From: Armatimonadota bacterium | GTDB lineage: Bacteria > Armatimonadota > UBA5829 > DTJY01 | NCBI GenBank assembly: GCA_029907255.1 | Contig: JARYMF010000003.1 | Coordinates: forward strand, 245,136-309,135 | Direction: 5' to 3' | DNA length: 64,000 bases | In this document: positions 1 to 8,647 of the stretch, piece by piece | Position numbering within the stretch: the first letter of the stretch is position 1 | How the letters are laid out: every line of letters starts with the position of its first letter | Notes under the pieces: model-generated | The model's input: the letters and a program-made list of their open reading frames with translations, nothing else | Databases searched by the model: none | What the model was told of the DNA's origin: nothing | Program-made: the position numbers and the translations under genes

Positions 1-301
1 TCGTTCGCGCTCTTTCAGGAGTTACGTAGCCATAAGTAACTCCCGGCTCGCCGGCTCTGAAAACATCAACTAATGGTTCCTGCGAACATAAACCTTTGCA
101 GCCAGCTTGGACAACCAATACATCTTTGATTCCGCGCTTGTCCAGTTCGTCCAAAATTGCATTTAATACGTTTTTCGCGCCGGCTGCTATGCCGCAAGTC
201 CCCATAGCAACTACAACTTTTGCTCTCTGCTTGCCATCTCGAATTCTTAAATCTTGCTGGGCTTTTTCTCGAATTCTATGCAGCTCATCAAGAGACTTCA
301 T
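1..301 (-). CDS. Thioredoxin-like [2Fe-2S] ferredoxin subunit (HndB/NuoE-like), C-terminus cut by window edge
   Basis: The first 100 residues are visible and the 3' end lies outside the window. The ATG at 301-299 follows a good ribosome site (AAAGGA). The protein starts MKSLDELHRI and carries a GTCGIAAGAK segment, then QAGCKGLCSQEP and VTYGYVTPE, which is the pattern of small thioredoxin-fold [2Fe-2S] subunits found with NAD(P)-reducing or electron-bifurcating hydrogenases and complex I-like dehydrogenases (HndB, NuoE/NuoF N-terminal domain). Three cysteines are visible; a fourth ligand could lie in the missing part. In known systems the subunit relays electrons between NAD(P)H-side flavin and iron-sulfur centres. 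A downstream hydrogenase or NuoF-like gene to the left is an inference; HydF near the other end of the window fits it. Confidence 0.7.
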   Translation of the reverse strand, partial: MKSLDELHRIREKAQQDLRIRDGKQRAKVVVAMGTCGIAAGAKNVLNAILDELDKRGIKDVLVVQAGCKGLCSQEPLVDVFRAGEPGVTYGYVTPERART

Positions 302-595
302 TGGAATCTTTCCTTTCTACGTTTCAAAAACAATAAGCGCACAAGGCATTCATTCTACAATTGCTTCTCTAATTTTTGCTCCCCATGCCTCCGAATATGG
401 TCGTTCAAAATTTTATCACACATGAAGTGAGTTTCGCAATGAAAGACCGCTCCACGAGCAACCAGCCTTACTAACTTGCGTTACTCGCCCCTTTTTTCCA
501 GTAAAATAGATTAGCAGCGGTGGATTAAAAATGGGGTAAGAAACCGTTAATTTTGCTTTAAATTGTAATAATAAAACGCCCTAGCAAAATAAATA
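302..595. other. Intergenic region between divergent HndB-like gene and fur
   Basis: I see no convincing gene here. The open frames in it lack ribosome sites and family resemblance. It should hold the promoter of the HndB-like gene on the minus strand, which I could not place, and it ends at the fur promoter. Confidence 0.5.
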
Positions 596-625
596 TTGAC
601 GAACTACGGGAAATAATGGTAGAAT
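596..625 (+). promoter_or_regulatory. Promoter of fur-feoA-feoB
   Basis: TTGACG at 596-601 and TAGAAT at 620-625 are separated by 18 bp, close to the sigma70 consensus. Transcription should start near 632, about 35 bases before the fur ATG. The palindromic operator covers the -10 end and the start point. Confidence 0.7.
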
Positions 626-655
626 TGCAATTGAGATTGAGTCTCAATTGCAATT
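623..655. promoter_or_regulatory. Fur-type operator (33-bp near-perfect palindrome)
   Basis: The left arm AATTGCAATTGAGA (623-636) and right arm TCTCAATTGCAATT (642-655) are exact reverse complements around a 5-bp centre, with one mismatched pair overall. It lies over the -10 box and start point of the fur promoter, so a bound repressor would block initiation. The encoded Fur-family protein is the obvious ligand, giving negative autoregulation of the whole operon. The sequence differs from the classical GATAAT-based Fur box, so the specificity is inferred from position and symmetry. Confidence 0.75.
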
Positions 656-666
656 TGGAGATAAAA

Positions 667-1098
667 ATGACCGACGAAGAAGCAAAATTCAGACATTTCC
701 TAAGAGAAGAGGGAATGAAGACAACCCGCGAGCGCAAGCTAATCCTCGAAGAAGTTTTCAGAAATCATCAACATTTTGAAGCAGATGACATTGTTTCCGG
801 TCTTCGAAAACGTGGAAAACGCGTCTCGCGCGCAAGCGTATATCGCACACTTCCTCTTCTCGTGAATAGCGGACTACTTAGAGAAGTTGATTTTGGCGAA
901 AGGCATGGGCACTATGAACATGTTCTTGGCCATGATCATCATGACCATTTGATTTGCACAAGTTGTGGGCGAACTTTCGAGTTCAATGACAACACGATAG
1001 AAGAGCTCCAGCAGAAAATTTGTGAGCAATATTCGTTCAAAGCACATACCCATGAACTTCGAATCATGGGCCTATGTTCCGAATGCGCGAATTCGTAA
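667..1098 (+). CDS. fur: Fur-family metal-dependent transcriptional repressor
   Basis: 143 residues, normal for the family. The start at 667 has GGAG at 657-660; an upstream in-frame ATG at 616 would put the operator inside the coding region and is rejected. Residues 15-75 form the winged helix (SRASVYRTLPLL recognition segment). A histidine-rich stretch at 80-94 (HYEHVLGHDHHDHLIC) gives the regulatory metal site, and two CxxC pairs (C97/C100 and C137/C140) give the structural zinc site. Such proteins bind DNA when loaded with Fe(II), Mn(II) or Zn(II). With feoA and feoB 11 bases downstream, iron is the likely signal. PerR or Zur is possible in principle, but feoAB linkage favours Fur. Confidence 0.9.
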   Translation: MTDEEAKFRHFLREEGMKTTRERKLILEEVFRNHQHFEADDIVSGLRKRGKRVSRASVYRTLPLLVNSGLLREVDFGERHGHYEHVLGHDHHDHLICTSCGRTFEFNDNTIEELQQKICEQYSFKAHTHELRIMGLCSECANS

Positions 1099-1109
1099 AG
1101 GAAATAAAT

Positions 1110-1319
1110 ATGACTCTTGATCAAACAACAATTGGTTCGGAAGTGCAGATTATCTCAGTTCCCGATGCCATACGTTCACAACTCATTAGGCTGGGGATTG
1201 CCGAGGGAAGCCGCGTAGTATGCCTTGAAAAAATCCCATTTGGACCAGTAGTTTTGAAGTCGAGGCGTCAAGAAATTGCAATTGGCAGAGACCTTGCTCG
1301 ACAAATAGAGGTGAGGTAG
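1110..1319 (+). CDS. feoA: Ferrous iron transport protein A
   Basis: 69 residues, a single SH3-like FeoA domain with the usual RLGIAEGSRVVCLEKIPFGP core and a C-terminal IAIGRDLARQIEV strand. The ATG at 1110 has AAGGAA at 1098-1103; upstream codons of the same frame lie inside fur. FeoA is a cytoplasmic accessory that helps the FeoB iron permease. Its stop codon overlaps the GTG of feoB by one base, so the two are probably translationally coupled and repressed together by the palindromic operator upstream of fur. Confidence 0.9.
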   Translation: MTLDQTTIGSEVQIISVPDAIRSQLIRLGIAEGSRVVCLEKIPFGPVVLKSRRQEIAIGRDLARQIEVR

Positions 1320-3166
1320 TGAGAAAACCGCGACATCGGCAAAGAATGCCACCTTGGGCTCAAATAGAAGCCCCAGCGCGAAAAATTGCTCTTGTCGGCA
1401 ATCCAAATGTAGGAAAATCGGTTTTCTTTGCTTATCTCACAGGTGTATACGCTGAAGTCTCAAATTACCCCGGCACCACAATTGAGGTCTATACTGGCCG
1501 CTTTGGAAATAACCTTATTATTGACACTCCTGGTATTTACAGCGTCTCCTCATGGAATGACGAAGAGCGAACTGCGCGTGATATTATCCTTCAAGCTGAC
1601 ATCGTTATAAACATCGTCAATGCCCTTCATCTAGAAAGAGACCTATTCCTCACTCTGCAGCTTGCCGATATGGGCATCCCAATGATTGTTGCCTTGAACT
1701 TTATGGATGAAGTGAAGGAGCAGGGCATAAAAATCGATATAGAAAAGATGTCAAAGCTCCTCGGCGTTCCTGTAATTCCAACAATTGCAACAAAACATGT
1801 GGGGCTCGATAAAGTTCGCCTATCTATAGACAAGGCATGTGTCGGAAAACCTGATCCCTTCGTACAGAAGCAGGCAGGAAAACTGAACTGCTCTCAGCGA
1901 GAAGCGGTGTTAATATTGGAGGGCGACGAGGTAATATCCAGCCGCCATGGCTTATCACCAGGCTTACTCCGAGAAGATATTTACCTTCGGAGACGGGCTC
2001 GTGCAAATGATATTGCCGACCAGGTGGTTAGTGAAACTGGACCCAGCCGCAGATTTGCCCATGTTCTAGGTAGATTAATGTTGAACCCCTTAACGGGCAT
2101 TCCAATTTTAATGGTTGTTTTATTTATTGTTTACCAGTTAATAGGTGTCCTAATTGCACAAAAGCTCGTTGGATTTACAGAGAAAACAATAATGCAGGGA
2201 TACTGGGAGCCTGCTATCAGAAAGGTTATTAGCCATGTTTTACCTGCTAATTCTCCAGCGTGGATTATTCTTGTTGGACGTTTTGGAATATTGACAACCG
2301 GCATAACCTATTTGGTTGGTCTACTTCTGCCATTGGTCGTTGGATTTTATATCGTTCTATCATTCCTTGAAGACACCGGATACTTACCAAGATTGGCAGC
2401 GTTAACTGACCGATTGCTCAATTGGATTGGACTAAATGGCCGCGCAATAATTCCAATTATCCTAGGATTTGGTTGCATTACAATGGCAACGATTACCACA
2501 CGACTTCTTGGAACAACGCGAGAAAAAACAATTGCAACCTCAATCTTAAATTTCACAATTCCGTGCTCAGCCCAGCTTGGCGTTATAGCCATGCTAGCCG
2601 CTAGGATTGGATTAATTCACACGTTAGTGTACATTCTGGTAATTGGCACATGCTTTATTACAGTAGGGACAGTCCTCAACCACTTCTTACCTGGAAAATC
2701 ATCGCCACTTATCATAGACCTACCCCCGGTGAGACTTCCAAAGATTGAAAACTTATTAAGGAAGACATGGATTCGCATAGTTCATTTCTTGCTGGAAGCA
2801 TATCCTTGGTTTCTAATTGGTTCGGGGCTTGTCGGAGTATTGGAAGCAACGGGGCTGCTTAAAATATGGCAACGTCTACTCGAACCATTAACAGTCGCTT
2901 GGTTGGGGCTACCAAAAGAAGCGGCAAATGCCATAGTTATGGGAATGATTAGGCGTGACCTTGGAGCTGCTGGGTTTGCATCAATGACCCTTACCCATGA
3001 ACAAACGTTGGTAGCGCTTATCTTGATGACTCTATTTGTTCCCTGCGTTGCCTCAATGATGATTCTCTTTAAAGAGCGAGGATGGGGCGAGGCGGTGGCA
3101 ATCTGGCTTGGAACATTCGTTGCTTCTTTCCTTATCGGTGGGCTCGTGGCATCAGCTATGATGTAA
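1319..3166 (+). CDS. feoB: Ferrous iron transporter B (GTPase-coupled Fe(II) permease)
   Basis: 615 residues with a GTG start in a TAGTG overlap with feoA. An N-terminal GTPase has G1 GNPNVGKS (27-34), G2 PGTT (51-54), G3 DTPG (69-72) and G4 NFMD (127-130), followed by a short helical linker and about ten membrane segments from residue 255. The gate motif NFTIPCSAQL, whose cysteine is conserved in FeoB, lies near residue 415, and the final transmembrane block contains GMIRRDLGAAGF. It imports Fe(II) across the inner membrane under low-oxygen conditions. It is shorter than the about 770-residue E. coli protein, mainly from a shorter linker and C-terminus. I see no feoC. Confidence 0.95.
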   Translation: MRKPRHRQRMPPWAQIEAPARKIALVGNPNVGKSVFFAYLTGVYAEVSNYPGTTIEVYTGRFGNNLIIDTPGIYSVSSWNDEERTARDIILQADIVINIVNALHLERDLFLTLQLADMGIPMIVALNFMDEVKEQGIKIDIEKMSKLLGVPVIPTIATKHVGLDKVRLSIDKACVGKPDPFVQKQAGKLNCSQREAVLILEGDEVISSRHGLSPGLLREDIYLRRRARANDIADQVVSETGPSRRFAHVLGRLMLNPLTGIPILMVVLFIVYQLIGVLIAQKLVGFTEKTIMQGYWEPAIRKVISHVLPANSPAWIILVGRFGILTTGITYLVGLLLPLVVGFYIVLSFLEDTGYLPRLAALTDRLLNWIGLNGRAIIPIILGFGCITMATITTRLLGTTREKTIATSILNFTIPCSAQLGVIAMLAARIGLIHTLVYILVIGTCFITVGTVLNHFLPGKSSPLIIDLPPVRLPKIENLLRKTWIRIVHFLLEAYPWFLIGSGLVGVLEATGLLKIWQRLLEPLTVAWLGLPKEAANAIVMGMIRRDLGAAGFASMTLTHEQTLVALILMTLFVPCVASMMILFKERGWGEAVAIWLGTFVASFLIGGLVASAMM

Positions 3167-3177
3167 ATATATGCGGA

Positions 3178-3363
3178 CTATTTGCTACTCTTACGCCCGC
3201 CTCCATGGCTCATAAGTCCGCCCTTGCGTCCAGCTTGCCTAGCTTCATGGCTAGTCCATTCATGGGCAGTACCCTTCGCATGTGCAGCCTTGCCACCTTT
3301 GCTTGCAATTTCCCTTTGTTTCTCTGGATCCATCGAGGCAAAGCCACGCTTGGAAGAAGCCAT
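3178..3363 (-). CDS. Small KGG-repeat stress protein (GsiB/YciG-like)
   Basis: 61 residues starting MASSKRGFASMDPEKQ, with GAGGGGTGAG just upstream of the ATG at 3363. It contains the family-typical DPEKQREIASKGGKAAH segment, then a TAHEW stretch and a second EARQAGRKGGLMSHGGG repeat. KGG proteins are hydrophilic, glycine-rich and disordered, and are induced by general stress or starvation in Bacillus and enterobacteria. Their molecular function is not established. The gene is transcribed toward feoB and ends 11 bases from it. A longer in-frame start exists upstream but would add an unrelated N-terminus without a ribosome site. Confidence 0.85.
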   Translation of the reverse strand: MASSKRGFASMDPEKQREIASKGGKAAHAKGTAHEWTSHEARQAGRKGGLMSHGGGRKSSK

Positions 3364-3482
3364 CAATCTCACCCCTCTGTGCTGTATTAACGCCATATAA
3401 CTAAGCAACTTTTCATAGTACTACCCTTAAGAATCAAAGTTTCAAACATTCAAATAGGCAAATAGAGTAATATACGTTCAGA

Positions 3483-3638
3483 ATAAAAAAGAAACCGCCG
3501 GATTCAGCCGGCGGTTTCTTATAAGGGAGGTTGACAAATAACAAGTGCAGGTATTAATTAACCGGTGAGTACAATGCACTTCTATGGATGAAGACGTCAG
3601 GTTACAACGAATTGCTCACCTGCTCATTTAGCTATTTC
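3483..3638 (-). ncRNA. Candidate small regulatory RNA, about 155 nt
   Basis: No gene is predicted here, yet the minus strand has a strong promoter (3645-3673) and, about 150 bases later, a textbook intrinsic terminator with a U-run. Between them I can fold a 5' hairpin closed by CAGGU (3622-3618) and ACCUG (3602-3598) and capped by a UUCG loop (3611-3608). A second stem-loop pairs AAGUGCA (3581-3575) with UGCACUU (3549-3543). A pyrimidine-rich unpaired stretch CAACCUCCCUU precedes the terminator. A CCUCCC run in that position resembles the seed regions by which several bacterial sRNAs (RsaE type) pair with Shine-Dalgarno sequences. No longer reading frame with a ribosome site is visible. It matches no RNA family I know, including 6S, SRP and tmRNA. 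Confidence 0.6.
3484..3520 (-). terminator. Intrinsic terminator of the candidate small RNA
   Basis: A 13-bp perfect GC-rich stem (3489-3501 with 3508-3520) with a 6-base loop is followed, reading on the minus strand, by a run of six U. The plus strand has no U-run, so it acts on leftward transcription. It lies upstream of the KGG gene, so it ends a transcript that starts further right. Confidence 0.85.
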
Positions 3639-3644
3639 AAATAT

Positions 3645-3673
3645 AAGATATCATGCCACAAGAAAACTGTCAA
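3645..3673 (-). promoter_or_regulatory. Promoter of the candidate small RNA
   Basis: On the minus strand a perfect TTGACA (+ strand 3668-3673) is followed after 17 bp by TATCTT (+ strand 3645-3650). The predicted start is near 3638. No coding sequence follows before the terminator. Confidence 0.65.
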
Positions 3674-3825
3674 GCTTCTAACAAAAAACCAGTATAAATT
3701 ATGGGCTTTAATATGACTGGTCGAAACGCCTTTAAATCATGACAGCATTTTGTTATTCTAGATTGGGATTTACACAGCTTTATTCAAAGTTTGTGAATAA
3801 ACGAAAGATGCCGAACATAATAATA

Positions 3826-3923
3826 ACGGTAGGGTGGGACCGGGAGCCGAATGGAACGGCGCTTGTCCGGCGCGGAGGAGGAAACAACCCCCGGCCCCAT
3901 TCCCATCCGCTGGTGGGGAGGAT
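3826..3923. other. GC-rich structured block in AT-rich intergenic DNA
   Basis: About 90 bases are strikingly GC-rich between flanks that are AT-rich. The ends can pair (GGGTGGGA at 3832-3839 with TCCCATCC at 3901-3908, one G-U), followed by CCGGG with CCCGG and two inner hairpins (CCG/CGG and GCGC/GCGC). It matches no riboswitch or SRP/RNase P signature I know. It could be a structured RNA, a REP-like dispersed repeat or a protein-binding site. It ends more than 100 bases before the tgt promoter, so it is probably not a tgt leader. Open frames across it look spurious. Confidence 0.4.
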
Positions 3924-4039
3924 CGCAAATTAATTGCCTCGCATTTGGATTGTTCCATGCTTGAATTGCTCATTCGCCTGCGTGAGATACCTGATTCTGT
4001 GGGGAACTATTTCAAGATACGCTCTCGACACATAAAGAT

Positions 4040-5210
<1,171 letters not shown>

Positions 5211-5213
5211 TAC

Positions 5214-5876
5214 ATGGGGCAAATTTGCCTGCGGGACGTAAAGCGTGATTTGCGTGTCAGAACCTATATAGAGAAAGCAAACGAGCAAATGGCAGCAATA
5301 GGTTATACCGAACATGGTTTTCGACACGCTGGCATCGTTGCAGGCGTATCACGAGGTATAATTCGTCAGCTTGGAAATGGCTCACGCGAAGCAGAACTAG
5401 CCGCAATAGCTGGTTATCTCCACGATATTGGAAATGTTATTAACCGTGAGAATCACCAAGAAACGGGAGCAGTTCTGGCAGAAAGCATCCTTAACTCCCT
5501 CAAAATGCCACCGGCAGAAATTGCGGTTATTATGGGTGCAATTGGCAATCATGAGGAGGATAATGGATTTCCGATAAACAAAGTCACTGCAGCCGTAATC
5601 ATTGGCGATAAATCTGACGTACACTTTTCTCGTGTACAAAATCCAAATCCTCAAACATTCGATATTCACGACAGGGTAAATCATGCTGTCCAAAAGTCAT
5701 ACTTACGAGTTGATTCAGAAAACAAAATTATTAGCCTAGAATTAACAGTAGATACAACATCAATCAGCGTAACCGAATACTTCGAAATTTTTGTACTCAG
5801 AATGGTGATGTGTCGTAGGGCGGCAGACGTGCTAGGCTGCAAGTTTAAGCTTGTAATTAACGGAATTGACCTATGA
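5214..5876 (+). CDS. HD-domain phosphohydrolase, function unknown
   Basis: 220 residues with GAAGGTGA before the ATG. HD-superfamily metal ligands can be followed: H38 in GFRHAG, H70-D71 in GYLHDIGN, a further histidine in NHQETG, the GNHEEDNG loop, and an aspartate in IIGDKSDVHFSRV. This pattern matches small cytoplasmic HD hydrolases of the metal-dependent phosphohydrolase superfamily, which act on nucleotides or other phosphate esters; the substrate cannot be read from the sequence. The gene follows tgt by 3 bases and is surely cotranscribed. It occupies the place between tgt and secD where yajC is usually found. Confidence 0.85.
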   Translation: MGQICLRDVKRDLRVRTYIEKANEQMAAIGYTEHGFRHAGIVAGVSRGIIRQLGNGSREAELAAIAGYLHDIGNVINRENHQETGAVLAESILNSLKMPPAEIAVIMGAIGNHEEDNGFPINKVTAAVIIGDKSDVHFSRVQNPNPQTFDIHDRVNHAVQKSYLRVDSENKIISLELTVDTTSISVTEYFEIFVLRMVMCRRAADVLGCKFKLVINGIDL

Positions 5877-6025
5877 TTTTCAATAATTAAGAGGCAAAAT
5901 CATTTTATTTGACAATATCACGGCACATCTGTATAATTGCCCTGTTATATGGCCCGGTTCGAATGATTAATAGACCCGCGCCCCAAAAAGCGCCATAAGG
6001 TGACTTAGGGAGGATTACAGAAAAA

Positions 6026-8521
6026 TTGAGACATAAACATATCCTTGCTCTTGTTATTGTATTGGTTGCAGCATCTGCTTTCATTCTTGGAAAGCAACAT
6101 GTGACAGTAACAGAAAATGGCAAGCAAATTACTAAACCTTGGCATTTAAAGAAAGGCTTAGACCTTGCAGGTGGAGTACGTGTCGTACTCCGCGCAGAAA
6201 CCGACAAGCTGCCTAAAGGTGAAAAATGGAGCTATAAGCACCTAAATGGCATAGTGCGTGTCATTCGCAACCGCGTTGATGCTTTCGGCGTATCCGAACC
6301 TCTGATTCAGCCCAAGGGTATTGATCAGGTGGTCGTCGAAATTCCCGACATTCCAAACGTAGATCAAGCCATAGAACAACTTAAGTCAACCGCAAGGCTT
6401 GAATTTCGCCACCTGCGATGGGTGCAAGACAAGCGCCACCGTGGGAAATACCAGATGACGATTGAGCAGGACGAGCAGGGAAATGATAGGTATGTCTTTA
6501 CAGACCATGACGGAAAGAATGTACCAGTAGAAAAAGTACTAGCAGAATCCCCAGTCATCGTCACTGGCGCTAATCTCAAGCCTAATGCCCAAGCAAACAA
6601 GATGGCTCAGCCTCCATATGAAGTTTACGTAGCCATCGAGTTTGATAGAGAAGGCAGGAAGTTGTTTGCCGACTTTACGCGGCGTAATGTAGGCGAGTAC
6701 TTGGCAATAGTCCTGAACGACCAAATTTTAAGTGCGCCAGTCGTTAAGGTACCTATTCTCGACGGAAAAGCCACCATTGAAGGCGGCTTCCGAACTATTC
6801 AGGAAGCCACGCGTTTAGCTGAATTCTTGAATGCTGGCGCATTACCAGTCCCTCTTGAAATAGTGCAGCACCAAAGGGTAGAGGCAACGCTAGGTCAAGA
6901 TTCTGTGGATAGAAGCGTACTTGCAGGAATCATAGGTCTCGGCCTAGTCGTCCTCTTTATGTTCGGCTATTACTTATTGCCTGGAGTAATTGCAGATATT
7001 GCACTTGGAATATATGCAATACTCACTCTTGCATTATTCAAAATAATACCTGTAACGCTCACACTACCGGGCATCGCGGCATACATCATATCAATAGGTA
7101 TGGCCGTAGATGCTAATATCCTTATTTTCGAGCGATTGAAAGAAGAGTTACGAAGCGGAAAAACGCTTCGCGCGGCAATTGACGCTGGATTTGCAAGAGC
7201 ATTCACCTCCATTTTCGACTCCAACGTCTGTACGCTCATTACCTGTCTAATACTAGGATGGCTTGGCACTGGACCAATCAGAGGATTCGCCATTGTCCTT
7301 AGCCTCGGTGTAATTGTTAGTATGTTCACCGCAATAGTAGTCACGCGAACAATTCTTCATTTAATCGTAAACACCGGATTTGCCCAACATCCTGCATGGT
7401 TTGGTGTGAGAAGACAGTGGGTGACAGGACAGACAGGTCGGCAAGTAGACGTTGTTGGGCGGATGTGGACTTGGTATGCCATAAGCGCCGCAGTAATTTT
7501 GCCGGGATTGTTCTTCATCTTCGGCATGCACGGACTGAAGCCAGGTATTGACTTCACTGGTGGTAGCCTCATGCAACTTGAGTTTAAGCATCCAGTAGAA
7601 CGAGCATCTGTTGAGGCAGCACTCAGCGACCTAGGCCTCAGAGGAAGCATGGTCCAGAAATCCAAAGAAGATCCAAAAGAATTCTTTATCCGAACTAAAA
7701 ACGTCTCTGAAGAAGAATTTCGTACACTTCAAAAAAGACTGAAAGAAAGAGTCGGCGAATTTGAAGTGCTTGCAACCGAACGAGTTGGCCCAACTATCAG
7801 CCGCGAATTAACTGCGAACGCCTTCAAGGCAATAATATTGGCCTCTCTTGGCATTGTCCTATACCTTTCTGCACGATTTGCCATTGGAGGATTAGCATAC
7901 GGATTCCGATTTGGAATATGTGCAGTCATTGCTCTTTTGCACGACGTAGGTGTTATAGTAGGCCTCTTTGCAATATTTGGCCACTTCCTCCATTGGGAGA
8001 TTGATAGCCTATTTGTGACGGCATTGCTAACAGTCATTGGATTCTCCAACCATGACACAATCGTCATATTTGACCGCATTCGCGAGAATCTGCGCCACCG
8101 CTCGAAAGGAGAAACATTCGACTCGCTGGTCAATAGGAGCATACTGCAATCTTTCGCAAGGTCAATTAACACATCTTTGACGGTTGTGCTGACTCTCATA
8201 GCTTTATTATTGTTTGGTGCCTCCAATCCGAGCTTAAAGCACTTCAACGTGGCACTATTAATTGGTATAATAACAGGTACCTATTCCTCCATCTTTAATG
8301 CAAGTCAACTTCTCGTCCTGTGGCAGAGAATTGCAAGCAAACAGCCTCTTAGCGGCGTACCTTCTGAACAACCTCGCACTGCAACAAAGCCAATGGACCT
8401 GAAACCTCTTGTCGAACAAACCGAAAGCGATGTTCATGAAGAAGCGGCTACAGTCACTCCGGTGCGTAAGGCTCAGACCGCGACCAAAACGAAAACCAAG
8501 AAGCGTAAGAGGAGGTTCTAA
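6026..8521 (+). CDS. secDF: Fused protein-export membrane protein SecDF
   Basis: 831 residues combining SecD and SecF in one chain. The TTG at 6026 follows GGAGGA at 6009-6014 and is chosen because it leaves an intact first membrane helix (HILALVIVLVAASAFIL); no ATG fits. The SecD half has GLDLAGGVRVVLRAE, the large periplasmic P1 domain and GMAVDANILIFERLKEELRSG. The SecF half has GIDFTGGSLMQLEF and GFSNHDTIVIFDRIRENLR. There are 12 predicted membrane segments and a strongly basic C-terminal tail (KTKTKKRKRRF). SecDF uses the proton gradient to pull exported proteins out of the SecYEG channel. A strong terminator follows directly. No yajC is present nearby. Confidence 0.96.
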   Translation: MRHKHILALVIVLVAASAFILGKQHVTVTENGKQITKPWHLKKGLDLAGGVRVVLRAETDKLPKGEKWSYKHLNGIVRVIRNRVDAFGVSEPLIQPKGIDQVVVEIPDIPNVDQAIEQLKSTARLEFRHLRWVQDKRHRGKYQMTIEQDEQGNDRYVFTDHDGKNVPVEKVLAESPVIVTGANLKPNAQANKMAQPPYEVYVAIEFDREGRKLFADFTRRNVGEYLAIVLNDQILSAPVVKVPILDGKATIEGGFRTIQEATRLAEFLNAGALPVPLEIVQHQRVEATLGQDSVDRSVLAGIIGLGLVVLFMFGYYLLPGVIADIALGIYAILTLALFKIIPVTLTLPGIAAYIISIGMAVDANILIFERLKEELRSGKTLRAAIDAGFARAFTSIFDSNVCTLITCLILGWLGTGPIRGFAIVLSLGVIVSMFTAIVVTRTILHLIVNTGFAQHPAWFGVRRQWVTGQTGRQVDVVGRMWTWYAISAAVILPGLFFIFGMHGLKPGIDFTGGSLMQLEFKHPVERASVEAALSDLGLRGSMVQKSKEDPKEFFIRTKNVSEEEFRTLQKRLKERVGEFEVLATERVGPTISRELTANAFKAIILASLGIVLYLSARFAIGGLAYGFRFGICAVIALLHDVGVIVGLFAIFGHFLHWEIDSLFVTALLTVIGFSNHDTIVIFDRIRENLRHRSKGETFDSLVNRSILQSFARSINTSLTVVLTLIALLLFGASNPSLKHFNVALLIGIITGTYSSIFNASQLLVLWQRIASKQPLSGVPSEQPRTATKPMDLKPLVEQTESDVHEEAATVTPVRKAQTATKTKTKKRKRRF

Positions 8522-8546
8522 CCTCAGCTCCAAATAGGACAAATCC

Positions 8547-8581
8547 AGCCTACAGATTTCTCCAAAATCTGTAGGCTTTTT
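8547..8581 (+). terminator. Intrinsic terminator after secDF
   Basis: A 13-bp perfect stem (8547-8559 with 8565-8577) with a 5-base loop is followed by a run of T. It closes the tgt-HD-secDF transcription unit. Confidence 0.9.
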
Positions 8582-8606
8582 AATTTCACTTTTGCTCCCA
8601 TATCGG

Positions 8607-8635
8607 TTGTTTTCCATGAACCAGCATGCTATTAT
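8607..8635 (+). promoter_or_regulatory. Promoter of recJ (and probably rel, dtd)
   Basis: TTGTTT at 8607-8612 and an extended -10, TGCTATTAT ending at 8635, with 17 bp between the two boxes. The start should fall near 8642, just before the first in-frame ATG of recJ at 8648. Confidence 0.55.
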
Positions 8636-8647
8636 GTTTTCTGTTGA

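Noticed and set aside
616..666. Longer N-terminus for Fur from ATG 616
   Set aside because: It would start upstream of the predicted transcript start and encode the operator; ATG 667 has a ribosome site and gives the normal Fur N-terminus.
3826..3923. SRP RNA, RNase P RNA or a known riboswitch
   Set aside because: The diagnostic conserved segments of these RNAs (for example the SRP GGUCAGGUCCGGAAGG core and the RNase P GAGGAAAGUCC core) are absent.
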